Positions 53,060 through 60,625 of a DNA stretch of 64,000 nucleotides are shown here, piece after piece. Source of the DNA: Euryarchaeota archaeon UBA443. Lineage in GTDB: Archaea; Thermoplasmatota; Poseidoniia; Poseidoniales; Poseidoniaceae. A program made the translations under genes and the position numbers. Position 1 is the stretch's first letter. Each line of letters begins with the position of its first letter. The notes under the pieces are model-generated. The model worked only from the letters and a program-made list of their open reading frames with translations, was not told the origin of the DNA and searched no databases. The stretch lies in contig DAKS01000022.1 in the NCBI GenBank assembly GCA_002499195.1, forward strand, positions 1-64,000, written 5' to 3'.

Positions 53060-54487
53060 ATGGACGGGCAAGAATCTGTGTTTGATAACGATACCTTCCA
53101 CAAGCGTCTGGGTGCACTTGCCTTTGCAGCAATCCTTCTCACACTTCTAACGATCTGGATGATTGAACTGAAAGGTATATTCCAACCGTTTTTCATTGCA
53201 CTGGGCATCTACTTTGTTCTCAAACCAGGTGCAGACTATCTCTCTAAGAATGGCTTTCCTATTGGTTTGTCTTATCTTACGATGCTGCTCTCAGCCTTCT
53301 TGGTTATCGTTGCAGCAGGATATCTTGCGTTTGATCAAGTCAGTGACCTTGCAGACAATGAAGATCGAATAAAGGAGTACAATCAGAAATTGGACAAGCG
53401 TTGGAATCAATTAAAAGGAACTCCAATGATTGGTTCATCGATTACAGAATCGTTGAATTCGAGCAATGGAACCTTCACTGAAGACCTTGCTGAAATGGGT
53501 CTAATATCCGATGATTCAGGGATTGCAGATCTTGCTGGTGGAGTTGTTTCCAGTGTTGGTAGTTTACTGGGTATGGGTCTTACCGTGACCTTTTTCCTGA
53601 TTTTCATTATTTTTGAAGCGAACTTCTTGCCAGGACGTATCGAACGTGCATGGCCAGGTGGTGTATCCGGTCGAGTTCAGGATATGCAAATTCAAATTCA
53701 AGAGAGTATCAACAAATATGTTATCGTCAAAACAGGTGTTGGTTTAGGTACAGCTGGTATCACTGCTATCGTTTTGTTCATATTTGGAATTGATCTCTGG
53801 TTCACTTGGGCTTTGTTGACATTTATTCTCAATTATGTTCCATACATCGGTTCATTGATTGCAACCATACCTCCATTGATTCTAGGATTTGTTACACTCT
53901 CTCCGGTTGCTTGGCTTGTAATGTTGATACTTCTCGTCTCAAACCAACAATTGTGGGGAAGCATCATTGAGACTAAATGGGCGGGTCGTGCATTGGATAT
54001 TTCCCCCGTATTGCTTCTTCTAACAACGGCTTATTCTTATTGGGTATGGGGTATACTTGGAATGGTACTCGTAGTTCCATTCACGGTTATTTTCAAGATT
54101 GTTCTTGAGAATATCGAACCAACCCGTCCAATTGCAATCTTGCTCGCAGAACGTGCACCTTCGATCGATGAAGCATGGAGAGAGGCTATGAAAGATGGAC
54201 GAATTTCCAGTCATGAAAGTCGATCATTGGATGAACTGCAGAGAATTCTTGGTTTGAGCGATCTGCAAATGACGAAAGTAGCAGCTAAGCATGCAATTGA
54301 ACGTTCACTAAAGCGAAATAGAATCACTTCTGAACAATTCACGTACATCAAAGATGCTGCATCATTGTATGACAATGATGCGTATTTCTTACAACTGAAC
54401 AATATCGACGTAGAATCCGGTCGCTTGAAGAAATCCAACAGGACTGTACTAAAGTCGATGTATGAGCGTCTCGAAGAAGAAGAGTAA
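53060..54487 (+). CDS. AI-2E family (PerM-like) membrane transporter with C-terminal helical extension
   Basis: The 475-residue protein has the PF01594 layout: two N-terminal helices, a polar extracytoplasmic region (about 90-165), then a cluster of helices with the conserved NYVPYIGSLIATIPPLILGF and LVSNQQLWGSIIETKWAGRALDISP segments. The family exports small molecules or ions and includes Na+/H+ antiporters. After residue 355 a soluble extension of about 120 residues resembles TerB-like helical repeats (REAMKDGRISSHESRSLDEL). Its stop directly abuts the convergent UPF0147 gene. Confidence 0.85.
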   Translation: MDGQESVFDNDTFHKRLGALAFAAILLTLLTIWMIELKGIFQPFFIALGIYFVLKPGADYLSKNGFPIGLSYLTMLLSAFLVIVAAGYLAFDQVSDLADNEDRIKEYNQKLDKRWNQLKGTPMIGSSITESLNSSNGTFTEDLAEMGLISDDSGIADLAGGVVSSVGSLLGMGLTVTFFLIFIIFEANFLPGRIERAWPGGVSGRVQDMQIQIQESINKYVIVKTGVGLGTAGITAIVLFIFGIDLWFTWALLTFILNYVPYIGSLIATIPPLILGFVTLSPVAWLVMLILLVSNQQLWGSIIETKWAGRALDISPVLLLLTTAYSYWVWGILGMVLVVPFTVIFKIVLENIEPTRPIAILLAERAPSIDEAWREAMKDGRISSHESRSLDELQRILGLSDLQMTKVAAKHAIERSLKRNRITSEQFTYIKDAASLYDNDAYFLQLNNIDVESGRLKKSNRTVLKSMYERLEEEE

Positions 54488-54757
54488 TCACAGAATATCT
54501 GTAAGAATCTTTTCGAGTTCAGTATTGATCATAAGAATAAGCGTTCCAAATTCTGGAGGGATGTTTGGATCTTCGTAAAGTTCCTCAAGTTTTGATTGCG
54601 ACATAGCGATACGTATGTCGAGTTTCTTATCCTTGTTCAACAACCAATTGTCACAGGTTTCCTTTGCCTGCTTACGGATGTTTCGTGGTACTTTTGGGTC
54701 ATCGATTTGATTGATGACAGTAGCGACTTGTTGTAGCCTTGTTTCGACGTCCATCAT
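54488..54757 (-). CDS. UPF0147 family archaeal protein
   Basis: An 89-residue all-helical protein that matches the conserved archaeal UPF0147 family: INQIDDPKVPRNIRKQAKET, then EELYEDPNIPPEFGTLI and a final LEKIL. Function is unknown. Tandem ATGs at 54757 and 54754 follow a good Shine-Dalgarno (GAGGTG, minus strand, 54763-54768) by 5 and 8 nt. It is divergent from the A24 peptidase gene with about 15 nt between starts. Confidence 0.88.
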   Translation of the reverse strand: MMDVETRLQQVATVINQIDDPKVPRNIRKQAKETCDNWLLNKDKKLDIRIAMSQSKLEELYEDPNIPPEFGTLILMINTELEKILTDIL

Positions 54758-54762
54758 TACAA

Positions 54763-54768
54763 CACCTC
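54763..54768 (-). promoter_or_regulatory. Shine-Dalgarno of the UPF0147 gene
   Basis: GAGGTG on the minus strand, 5 nt before ATG 54757, matches the archaeal 16S anti-SD. It shows that part of the genes here use leadered, SD-dependent initiation. Confidence 0.65.
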
Positions 54769-54771
54769 ATA

Positions 54772-55833
54772 ATGCCCAGTAATGATGCCTTGGCGTGGGC
54801 CGTCTTTAAGGTCATTGGCGACATGGACTCTACTATGGATGTCGATTCAGACCACATTCTGGGGTGGACTCGAATGGGTGTTCTCATGTTATGCATGGGA
54901 TGGGCTGCATGGTTTGACCACAAAGAGCGAAGAGTTTCCAATGAGCACTGGATTGTGTGGTCAAAACCAATTGTTTTCATTTGGTCATTGGATCTTCTTA
55001 TTCAACAACCTCATTGGTCGGTGTGGCTAACTGTTTCAGCACTTCTCGCTTATGCTAGTGGTTCGGTCATTGGGCGACCAACGGTTCGCGATGCACGAAG
55101 AGGCGATCGAGTAGATCAATTCGTGCTTGTTTGGTACCTGTTGTCAGCAATTGGTATCATCGCAGCAGCGGTTCGTTTCTCATCGACATCACCTCTCGAC
55201 GTATTGGTAGGAGATGCATCCTCAGAGGCAACGTTATGGTGGTCGTATATTGGTGCCTTGTTCACACTGTTTGTCATCGATTTAGCGTGGAGATTCCGAT
55301 TCATTCACGGTGGTGCAGATGCAAAAGCTCTGATGTGGGTTACACTTCTTTTCCCTTCTTGGGATGCAGTACCAGTTCACTTTACAACTTCGATGGATGA
55401 AATAATACTACACTTACCACCATCATTGAGTTTGCTGATTTGGGGTGGATTCTTGTTCATTCTCATTCCATTCGTTCTTCTTGTACGGAACACAATTTCA
55501 GGTTCCGTGAAAAGCTTCTCCGACTTGACAATGTCTTGGATGGCTTTGTCTATTCCATTGAATTCAGTTCATGGACGCCATGTATGGATTCTTACCGATA
55601 CTATGGAAATGCCAAATGGTGAAACGATTCTTAATCACAGGAAACGCGCACCTAGGAGAACACCTAGTGACGAAGAGTTGAACGAACATATCGAACGATT
55701 GGAAGCATTTGGAGCAGAACGAATCTGGGTCAGTTTGAAACTACCACTTCTGTTATTCTTATTCCCAGCAATCGCTCCATTGTGGTTGATTGGAGATCCA
55801 ATGGCAGCAATACTGCCCTTGATTTTACCTTGA
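54772..55833 (+). CDS. A24 aspartyl peptidase, archaeal preflagellin/prepilin peptidase
   Basis: The 353-residue polytopic membrane protein carries the two active-site regions of type IV prepilin/preflagellin peptidases: WFDHKERRVSN after the first helix (Asp near residue 51) and GGADAKALMWVTLLFP (the GxGD-type motif, Asp near 187). These enzymes cut class III signal peptides of archaellins and pilins. It is larger than typical FlaK because of extra helices and a C-terminal cytosolic loop (HRKRAPRRTPSDEELNEHIE) before the last segment. Start ATG 54772 is preferred to a codon at 54739 inside the divergent gene. No pilin or archaellin gene is in the window. Confidence 0.82.
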   Translation: MPSNDALAWAVFKVIGDMDSTMDVDSDHILGWTRMGVLMLCMGWAAWFDHKERRVSNEHWIVWSKPIVFIWSLDLLIQQPHWSVWLTVSALLAYASGSVIGRPTVRDARRGDRVDQFVLVWYLLSAIGIIAAAVRFSSTSPLDVLVGDASSEATLWWSYIGALFTLFVIDLAWRFRFIHGGADAKALMWVTLLFPSWDAVPVHFTTSMDEIILHLPPSLSLLIWGGFLFILIPFVLLVRNTISGSVKSFSDLTMSWMALSIPLNSVHGRHVWILTDTMEMPNGETILNHRKRAPRRTPSDEELNEHIERLEAFGAERIWVSLKLPLLLFLFPAIAPLWLIGDPMAAILPLILP

Positions 55834-55836
55834 AAA

Positions 55837-55986
55837 TCAGATACCCTTTCGCTCGATGTTCTTCCAGCGAAGACCTTTGTAGCCACACTTTCGGCAGCGT
55901 ACGGCACGCGCAGCATTTCGAGCATTACACTTCATGCAGATTTTGCGATGAAGCATACGAGCCTCAGCCTCAGGGAATCGTGCCAT
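55837..55986 (-). CDS. rpl40e: 50S ribosomal protein L40e
   Basis: A 49-residue gene found by reading the minus strand in the gap after the A24 peptidase. The product begins [20 protein letters not shown] and continues to [10 protein letters not shown] with a basic end (ERKGI). The four cysteines (CMKC ... CRKC) form the zinc finger of L40e, the ribosomal protein fused to ubiquitin in eukaryotes and free in archaea. It is convergent with the peptidase gene, 3 nt from its stop. Length and sequence fit the family throughout. Confidence 0.93.
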   Translation of the reverse strand: MARFPEAEARMLHRKICMKCNARNAARAVRCRKCGYKGLRWKNIERKGI

Positions 55987-56047
55987 GGCCTTGCGACCGA
56001 CTTCCTCTATTTAATCGCAACCACCAGATTTGAGAAATCTCGATGCC

Positions 56048-56869
56048 ATGGTTCAAACACTTGAGGCAATAGCGTATCCTATGCGCATCGTACGCCTTCC
56101 AGGGATTCATCACGATGCGAACGCAGTCTTATTGATGGGGGTCACTGAGGCAGTCCTCATCGATTCAGGTACTGCTTGGTACCAATTGCTTCAACAGGAA
56201 CGTATCGTTGGTCAATTGGGAGATGATGTGGTACTTCGAGAGATTTTCCTAACCTCTCGACGTTATCCATTCAGTGGAGGTTGTTTGTCAATCTCGCAGC
56301 ATTTTGGCGAGACTCCAATTTCAGTACATTCCTCAGCAGTATCATCTCTTGCAACTGGTGATTTCTTTACAACTTGGGCTAATAGATTCGATTCGGATAT
56401 GCCGGTTGTTAACGCACAAGAATTAGATTTGGGTCAACAAGTCCTTCTCGATGATGAAGAAATTGAAATTATTGAAGCCCCCGGACCAAGCAGTTGTAAT
56501 CTATTGGTCCACATTCCTTCGGCCAAGACGGTTATCGCCGGCGCTTTGCTTCCCAGAGCAGATCGTCTGATGAGATGGGATGTGCCTACGGGAAATCTGA
56601 TTCTTGGTAAAGAAAGTCTCGAGAAACTACTTGCATTAGGCACTGAAAAGTTGATACCGATGCATGGGCCAAGTCTTCAAGGTCATGATCATATCTCTGA
56701 AACCATCCAACGTCACATAAAGATGCTTGAGGATATTATCGAGAAGCAAGGAGTTATTCCTCAATCTTGGCTAAAACCGACTCATACTTCACTTTGGCAC
56801 GAACCTGTACCTGCTTGGCCACGTCAAGAGCAAGAAACGAATCAAGCCGATGGTAACAGCCGTAACTGA
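56048..56869 (+). CDS. Metallo-beta-lactamase-fold protein lacking metal ligands (pseudoenzyme)
   Basis: The 273-residue product keeps the MBL-fold pattern: HHDANAVLLMGVTEAVLIDSG at the N-terminus, a central strand-loop before SGG, a second half with EAPGPSSCNLLVHI, and the late LIPMHGPS. The metal-binding THxHxDHxGG is replaced by TSRRYPFSGG, the third His is Pro (APGPSS for TPGHT), and the bridging Asp is Ala (IAGALL for xxGDxL). Only the last His (MHGP) remains. It therefore probably does not hydrolyse anything and may be structural or regulatory. ATG 56048 is used; a TTG lies at 56030. A TATTTAAT at 56008-56015 could be its TATA box. Confidence 0.72.
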   Translation: MVQTLEAIAYPMRIVRLPGIHHDANAVLLMGVTEAVLIDSGTAWYQLLQQERIVGQLGDDVVLREIFLTSRRYPFSGGCLSISQHFGETPISVHSSAVSSLATGDFFTTWANRFDSDMPVVNAQELDLGQQVLLDDEEIEIIEAPGPSSCNLLVHIPSAKTVIAGALLPRADRLMRWDVPTGNLILGKESLEKLLALGTEKLIPMHGPSLQGHDHISETIQRHIKMLEDIIEKQGVIPQSWLKPTHTSLWHEPVPAWPRQEQETNQADGNSRN

Positions 56870-57435
56870 GCTTCGGCCTTACGCCGTTGTGCTTCCAATG
56901 CTTTTCGCTCACGCATTCGACGCAACATGAGATTGTCTCCAAATGAACTGGATGCATCATTTGAGTTCGAGAGACTACCATCCCAATCATACACACATTG
57001 TTCCCAACCGGATTGAATCCGGATGGTTTTTCTTTCCACGCGGATGGATGAAATCGATCGATTTGTTTCGAACATGAGGGTCGTTTTTCCTTTCTCGTTT
57101 ACACTTAGAATACGACCCTTCGCATCGGCTATGAGAAGCATTCCTTGTTCCGTCATACACATTGCCCGCAAAGGAGCATCACTTACCGACACGGTATTGG
57201 ATGATATGAAATCAGGGAATTCAATGATATGTAACTGCCCAAGTTTGTCTCCAACATAGAGTCTGGAAACGGTAACATCATTTTCTTTTACACCTAGAAG
57301 TGCGGTCGCGGCGGTTCTCAAATGTAGGGTTCTTCGTGCAGAAGGGGTCTCCCAGACGATCAATCCATCACTCATGGCAAGGTAGGTTCCTTGTTCCGTT
57401 ACGAGACTTCGCACGGTAGTTCTGTTGTTACGCAT
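56842..57435 (-). CDS. Beta-propeller-like protein with basic helical tail, unknown
   Basis: The 197-residue product has four repeated strands of about 40 residues with small-to-aromatic alternation (GTYLAMSDGLIVWE; SRLYVGDKLGQLHIIEF; GMLLIADAKGRILSVNEKG; WEQCVYDWDGSLSN), like partial WD40/PQQ propeller blades. It ends in a charged helix (MRRMRERKALEAQRRKAEAQ-like). I do not recognise a family. A full propeller would need more blades, so it may dimerise or be a fragment of the fold. The 3' end overlaps the MBL-like gene by 28 bp in convergent orientation. Confidence 0.55.
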   Translation of the reverse strand: MRNNRTTVRSLVTEQGTYLAMSDGLIVWETPSARRTLHLRTAATALLGVKENDVTVSRLYVGDKLGQLHIIEFPDFISSNTVSVSDAPLRAMCMTEQGMLLIADAKGRILSVNEKGKTTLMFETNRSISSIRVERKTIRIQSGWEQCVYDWDGSLSNSNDASSSFGDNLMLRRMRERKALEAQRRKAEAQLRLLPSA

Positions 57436-57502
57436 ACCTTGTTGCTGAGTGCAGTCGGTATACCTGATTTATCTTGAGGCGAAAGTAAAAGTGAAAGTGA
57501 AA

Positions 57503-57781
57503 TCAGTACATGTCGTCGTTCTTGTTTTCCTTCTTCCATGCCCGGTAGCAGGATTTACACACTCGAACTCGACCTTTGGTGGAAACAAAGTTTCCAGATC
57601 CCCACATCTCTGTTGAATCATCGAATGAGAGGGAGCGACCACCAAGTTTTTTGTCAGCGAACCGTTCGCACGATTTCACTGCACAAGGAAGTTCTCCAGA
57701 ACCTGATTTCTTTTTTTCAGCCCCATCTTCAGCGGCTTTGGATTTGTTCTTACGGGCTTTGGCCTTGAATCCCATATCCAT
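57503..57781 (-). CDS. Small basic zinc-finger protein
   Basis: The 92-residue product has a Lys-rich N-terminus (MGFKAKARKNKSKAAEDG) and two Cys pairs: CAVKSC near residue 33 and CKSC near 75, likely one zinc site. Conserved-looking blocks are LPCAVKSCERFADKKLGGRS and GRVRVCKSCYRAWKKE. It is probably a nucleic-acid or ribosome-associated protein; I do not recognise the family. ATGs at 57781 and 57775 both work. It lies 33 nt downstream of tfb on the same strand. Confidence 0.65.
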   Translation of the reverse strand: MDMGFKAKARKNKSKAAEDGAEKKKSGSGELPCAVKSCERFADKKLGGRSLSFDDSTEMWGSGNFVSTKGRVRVCKSCYRAWKKENKNDDMY

Positions 57782-57814
57782 TCCAAAGAATGATGCTTCA
57801 AGAAACTTAGGGTC

Positions 57815-58804
57815 CTACTGTTGTGATCCTTCACCAAGTTTGGCAAGAAGTCCTTCTATCAATCGCAAGAGGCCACGGAGGGTTACTTCGGAGACATTCG
57901 CAATAGAACAAATTTCAGATTGTGTTCGTGGCGAACCCGATTCATTGCAAGCTTTGTAAATCAATGCAGCAGCAACACCCATCGGTTTCTTGCCCTGCCA
58001 AATGTCTTCATGAGGCTTGATAACCGTCCAAAGGTGTTGAATCTGACTTCGCATTGAAGGTGCAAGTTCAAGTTTGGACATAAATGGGTCAATGTATTGG
58101 TCAGGCGAACTGATGGAATGCATGTTGAGCATTCGTGATACTTGACGAATCAAACGAGATAGTTCCTTCTCTTGGATGGAGAATTGCTCTGCAATATCGG
58201 GGATTTGACGCGGAACGTTTTCTTCTCGTGCTACGAGGTAGGTGCATGCTGCAGCAACGCCAGCAATCGAACGGCCAGTTACATAGCCCTTGTCTGAAAG
58301 ACGGCGGTACAGTCGAGCAACCTCTTCCTGCAATGCAACTGGGAGTTGCGAACGGTCCCGAATAAACTGGTTGGCTCTGACGAGGTTTCTTGCGCGAGAT
58401 TGACGAGTCTTTGAACGTTCATCGATGATTCTTCGTCGACGCCATTCACGACGACTTTGACTCGAAATACCATGACGACTGGCAGCCCCAGTATTCAAAT
58501 CACGAACATCGATGGTTGTGTTAAGTCCACGGTCAGCAAGTGTGTAGGTCATTGGAGCTCCAACGCGTGAACGGTCTTCTCCACGATCTCTTTGAGTCCA
58601 TTCGGCCCCTGGGTCAGGTACATTCTCTTCAACGACGAGGCCGCAACTGTTGCAGGTTACCTCCCCACGGGTTGTATCGAGACTCCAGTCGACTGCAGCA
58701 CACTCCTCACAAGGTCTTGTGTGGCCTTCTAGAACTCGACGCTCGCTCGTTCCATTCGTCTCATTTTGGCTTCGTCCGCTTTCATTATCAAAACTAGCGC
58801 TCAT
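57815..58804 (-). CDS. tfb: Transcription initiation factor IIB
   Basis: TFB binds the TBP-TATA complex and the BRE and recruits archaeal RNA polymerase. The 329-residue product has an N-terminal zinc ribbon (CEECAAVDW ... CNSCGLVVEE), the B-finger/linker region with GAEWTQRDRGEDRSRVGAP, and two cyclin-like repeats (SIAGVAAACTYLVAREENVP and MGVAAALIYKACNES). The ATG at 58804 is chosen over 58885 because GGAGTT lies 6 nt before it and a TATA box at 58841-58848 is inside the longer version. It is a core archaeal gene. Confidence 0.95.
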   Translation of the reverse strand: MSASFDNESGRSQNETNGTSERRVLEGHTRPCEECAAVDWSLDTTRGEVTCNSCGLVVEENVPDPGAEWTQRDRGEDRSRVGAPMTYTLADRGLNTTIDVRDLNTGAASRHGISSQSRREWRRRRIIDERSKTRQSRARNLVRANQFIRDRSQLPVALQEEVARLYRRLSDKGYVTGRSIAGVAAACTYLVAREENVPRQIPDIAEQFSIQEKELSRLIRQVSRMLNMHSISSPDQYIDPFMSKLELAPSMRSQIQHLWTVIKPHEDIWQGKKPMGVAAALIYKACNESGSPRTQSEICSIANVSEVTLRGLLRLIEGLLAKLGEGSQQ

Positions 58805-58810
58805 CTTCTC

Positions 58811-58848
58811 AACTCCGGGTATAGTAATTGTTCTCCAGACTATATAAA
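58811..58848 (-). promoter_or_regulatory. tfb promoter: TATA box and Shine-Dalgarno
   Basis: On the minus strand TTTATATA (58848-58841) is a near-consensus archaeal TATA box. GGAGTT (58816-58811) precedes ATG 58804. A start of transcription about 25 nt from the box centre gives a leader of about 15 nt holding the SD. The sites together fix the tfb start. Confidence 0.65.
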
Positions 58849-59048
58849 TGTTTGCTTCATTTGCATCAAATTCTTGCCAGCGCAAGGCTGCGATTGGAAA
58901 GAAAATACTGGATATTTCTCACTATGTCAAGAAGATTGAGCGACACTATAAGAAGGTGCGTTTAATTTACCCAAATAGTCCCATCTAAACTGATGGAGTA
59001 ATAGGGCATAGTTCAAGGACATTCGTTCTTTGGTTGAGATTGAACAAT

Positions 59049-60350
59049 ATGCCAGCAACCGTCATTTTAGGAGCGCAATGGGGCGATGAAGGGAAAGGTA
59101 AGCTTGTCGATCGACTAGCGGAACAGGCAACATGGGTTGCTCGATTCCAAGGTGGAAACAATGCAGGCCACACAGTTGTCATAGGAGATAGGGTCTTGAA
59201 ATTCCATCTCCTACCATCAGGTATTACTCGCCAAGAATGCTCGCTTGTTCTCGGAGATGGCATGGTCATCGACCCATGGGTCCTCAACACCGAGGTCGAA
59301 AATTGGATCAAAACAGGCGGAGACGATCCTAGAGGCAACCGACTCTTCGTGTCAGAGCGCGCCCACGTCATTCTTCCATATCATCGAGCCATGGACAGTC
59401 TCGACAAAACAATCGGAACCACTGGACGAGGAATTGGCCCAACCTATTCGGATAAGATCAATCGAATCGGTCTACGATTTGGTGACATTGCTGAAGTTGT
59501 TCAAGATGGTTCATGGGCGGAAACAACCGCGCATCGCATGAACAAGTCGCTTGAAGCAGCAGGTTCCGATGTCCGCATCGATGCATCAACTCTTGCCAGC
59601 GAAGTGGAATGGATTCATTCAACCTATGCAACAAGCATCGCTAACACTGGATTGATGCTCGATAATGCACTCAAACTTGATGAGCACGTGATTCTCGAAG
59701 GTGCTCAAGGTTGTCTTTTGGATATCGATCAAGGTACATTCCCATTCGTTACTTCTTCCGTCACATCAAGAGGGAATGCATCGCATGGAGCAGGCATTCA
59801 TCCAGGTCATGTTGACGACGTGATCGGAATCACCAAAGCCTACATCACTCGTGTAGGAAACGGTGCAATGCCTACTGAATTGGAAGATGATGTAGGAGAA
59901 CATCTCGGTACAGTAGGTCATGAATTTGGTACGACAACAGGCCGAAAGCGACGTTGCGGTTGGTTTGATGCAGTCGTCATGCGTCATGCACATCGAATCA
60001 ATGGCTTCACTTCTCTTGCACTAACAAAACTCGATGTTTTAGGTGGATTGGATGAACTCAAGATTTGCGTCGCTTACGAATTGGACGGTGCTGAAATTAC
60101 AGAAATGCCTAGCAGCGCATCAGCTCTAGCTAGATGTAAACCAATCTATGTCACCGTTCCAGGATTTGGATCGAAATCACTTGAGGAATGGCTAGTTGTA
60201 GCCAAGCATGCCAATGAGAACGGGCTTGGAATCTCAACACTTCCACAGCCTGCGCAAGATTATGTACGTCAACTTGAATCGCTTCTTGGCATTCCTTGTT
60301 CGAGTGTTGGTGTTGGACCAGATCGAGATGCTACCATCGATTGTATCTGA
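59049..60350 (+). CDS. purA: Adenylosuccinate synthetase
   Basis: PurA joins IMP and aspartate with GTP to give adenylosuccinate in AMP synthesis. The 433-residue product begins MPATVILGAQWGDEGKGKLV, the P-loop-like signature with catalytic Asp, and has GNNAGHTVV, GTTGRGIGPTYSDK, LEGAQGCLLDIDQGTFPFVT and TTGRKRRCGWFDAV. It has the full bacterial/eukaryotic length. The start at 59049 is at the family N-terminus; an earlier in-frame codon at 59034 adds five residues. The 245-nt gap to tfb holds both promoters. Confidence 0.95.
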   Translation: MPATVILGAQWGDEGKGKLVDRLAEQATWVARFQGGNNAGHTVVIGDRVLKFHLLPSGITRQECSLVLGDGMVIDPWVLNTEVENWIKTGGDDPRGNRLFVSERAHVILPYHRAMDSLDKTIGTTGRGIGPTYSDKINRIGLRFGDIAEVVQDGSWAETTAHRMNKSLEAAGSDVRIDASTLASEVEWIHSTYATSIANTGLMLDNALKLDEHVILEGAQGCLLDIDQGTFPFVTSSVTSRGNASHGAGIHPGHVDDVIGITKAYITRVGNGAMPTELEDDVGEHLGTVGHEFGTTTGRKRRCGWFDAVVMRHAHRINGFTSLALTKLDVLGGLDELKICVAYELDGAEITEMPSSASALARCKPIYVTVPGFGSKSLEEWLVVAKHANENGLGISTLPQPAQDYVRQLESLLGIPCSSVGVGPDRDATIDCI

Positions 60351-60362
60351 GTAATCGTAATG

Positions 60363-60384
60363 AAACACTCAAAAGGAAGTGTTT
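60363..60384 (+). repeat. Inverted repeat between purA and tRNA-Ala
   Basis: AAACACT (60363-60369) and AGTGTTT (60378-60384) form a perfect 7-bp stem with an 8-nt loop, 12 nt after the purA stop and 16 nt before tRNA-Ala. It may act in 3' end formation of purA or tRNA processing. There is no T-run after it, so a terminator role is weak. Confidence 0.4.
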
Positions 60385-60400
60385 GTACGGACGGCTAAGA

Positions 60401-60476
60401 GGGCGCTTAGCTCAGTTGGAAGAGCGTCTGGTTTGCAACCAGAAGGCCGGGGGTTCAAATCCCCCAGCGTCCACCA
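60401..60476 (+). tRNA. tRNA-Ala(TGC)
   Basis: A complete intron-less cloverleaf. The acceptor GGGCGCT pairs with AGCGTCC (one G-U), the anticodon stem TCTGG/CCAGA holds loop TTTGCAA with anticodon TGC at 60434-60436, and the T arm GGGGG/CCCCC has loop TTCAAAT. Discriminator A is followed by encoded CCA. The G3-U70 pair, the identity element of alanine tRNAs, is present. Confidence 0.95.
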
Positions 60477-60625
60477 CCCTCGGAGAGTCCAAACCCCTTG
60501 TTCCTTACTTGTGCCAAACCAGCCTAGCCAATCATTTGCCAAGAAGTTTGTCGAAGTATTTCAAGAAGATCCAGGTGAATCAAGCCTTACATAGACCTTA
60601 TTTGCTAGTATGCTTTGTACGAAAT

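Noticed and set aside
60296..60625. Open frame joining the end of purA, tRNA-Ala and the lipoprotein gene
   Set aside because: It runs through the tRNA and adds 110 residues before a perfect lipoprotein signal peptide at 60626.
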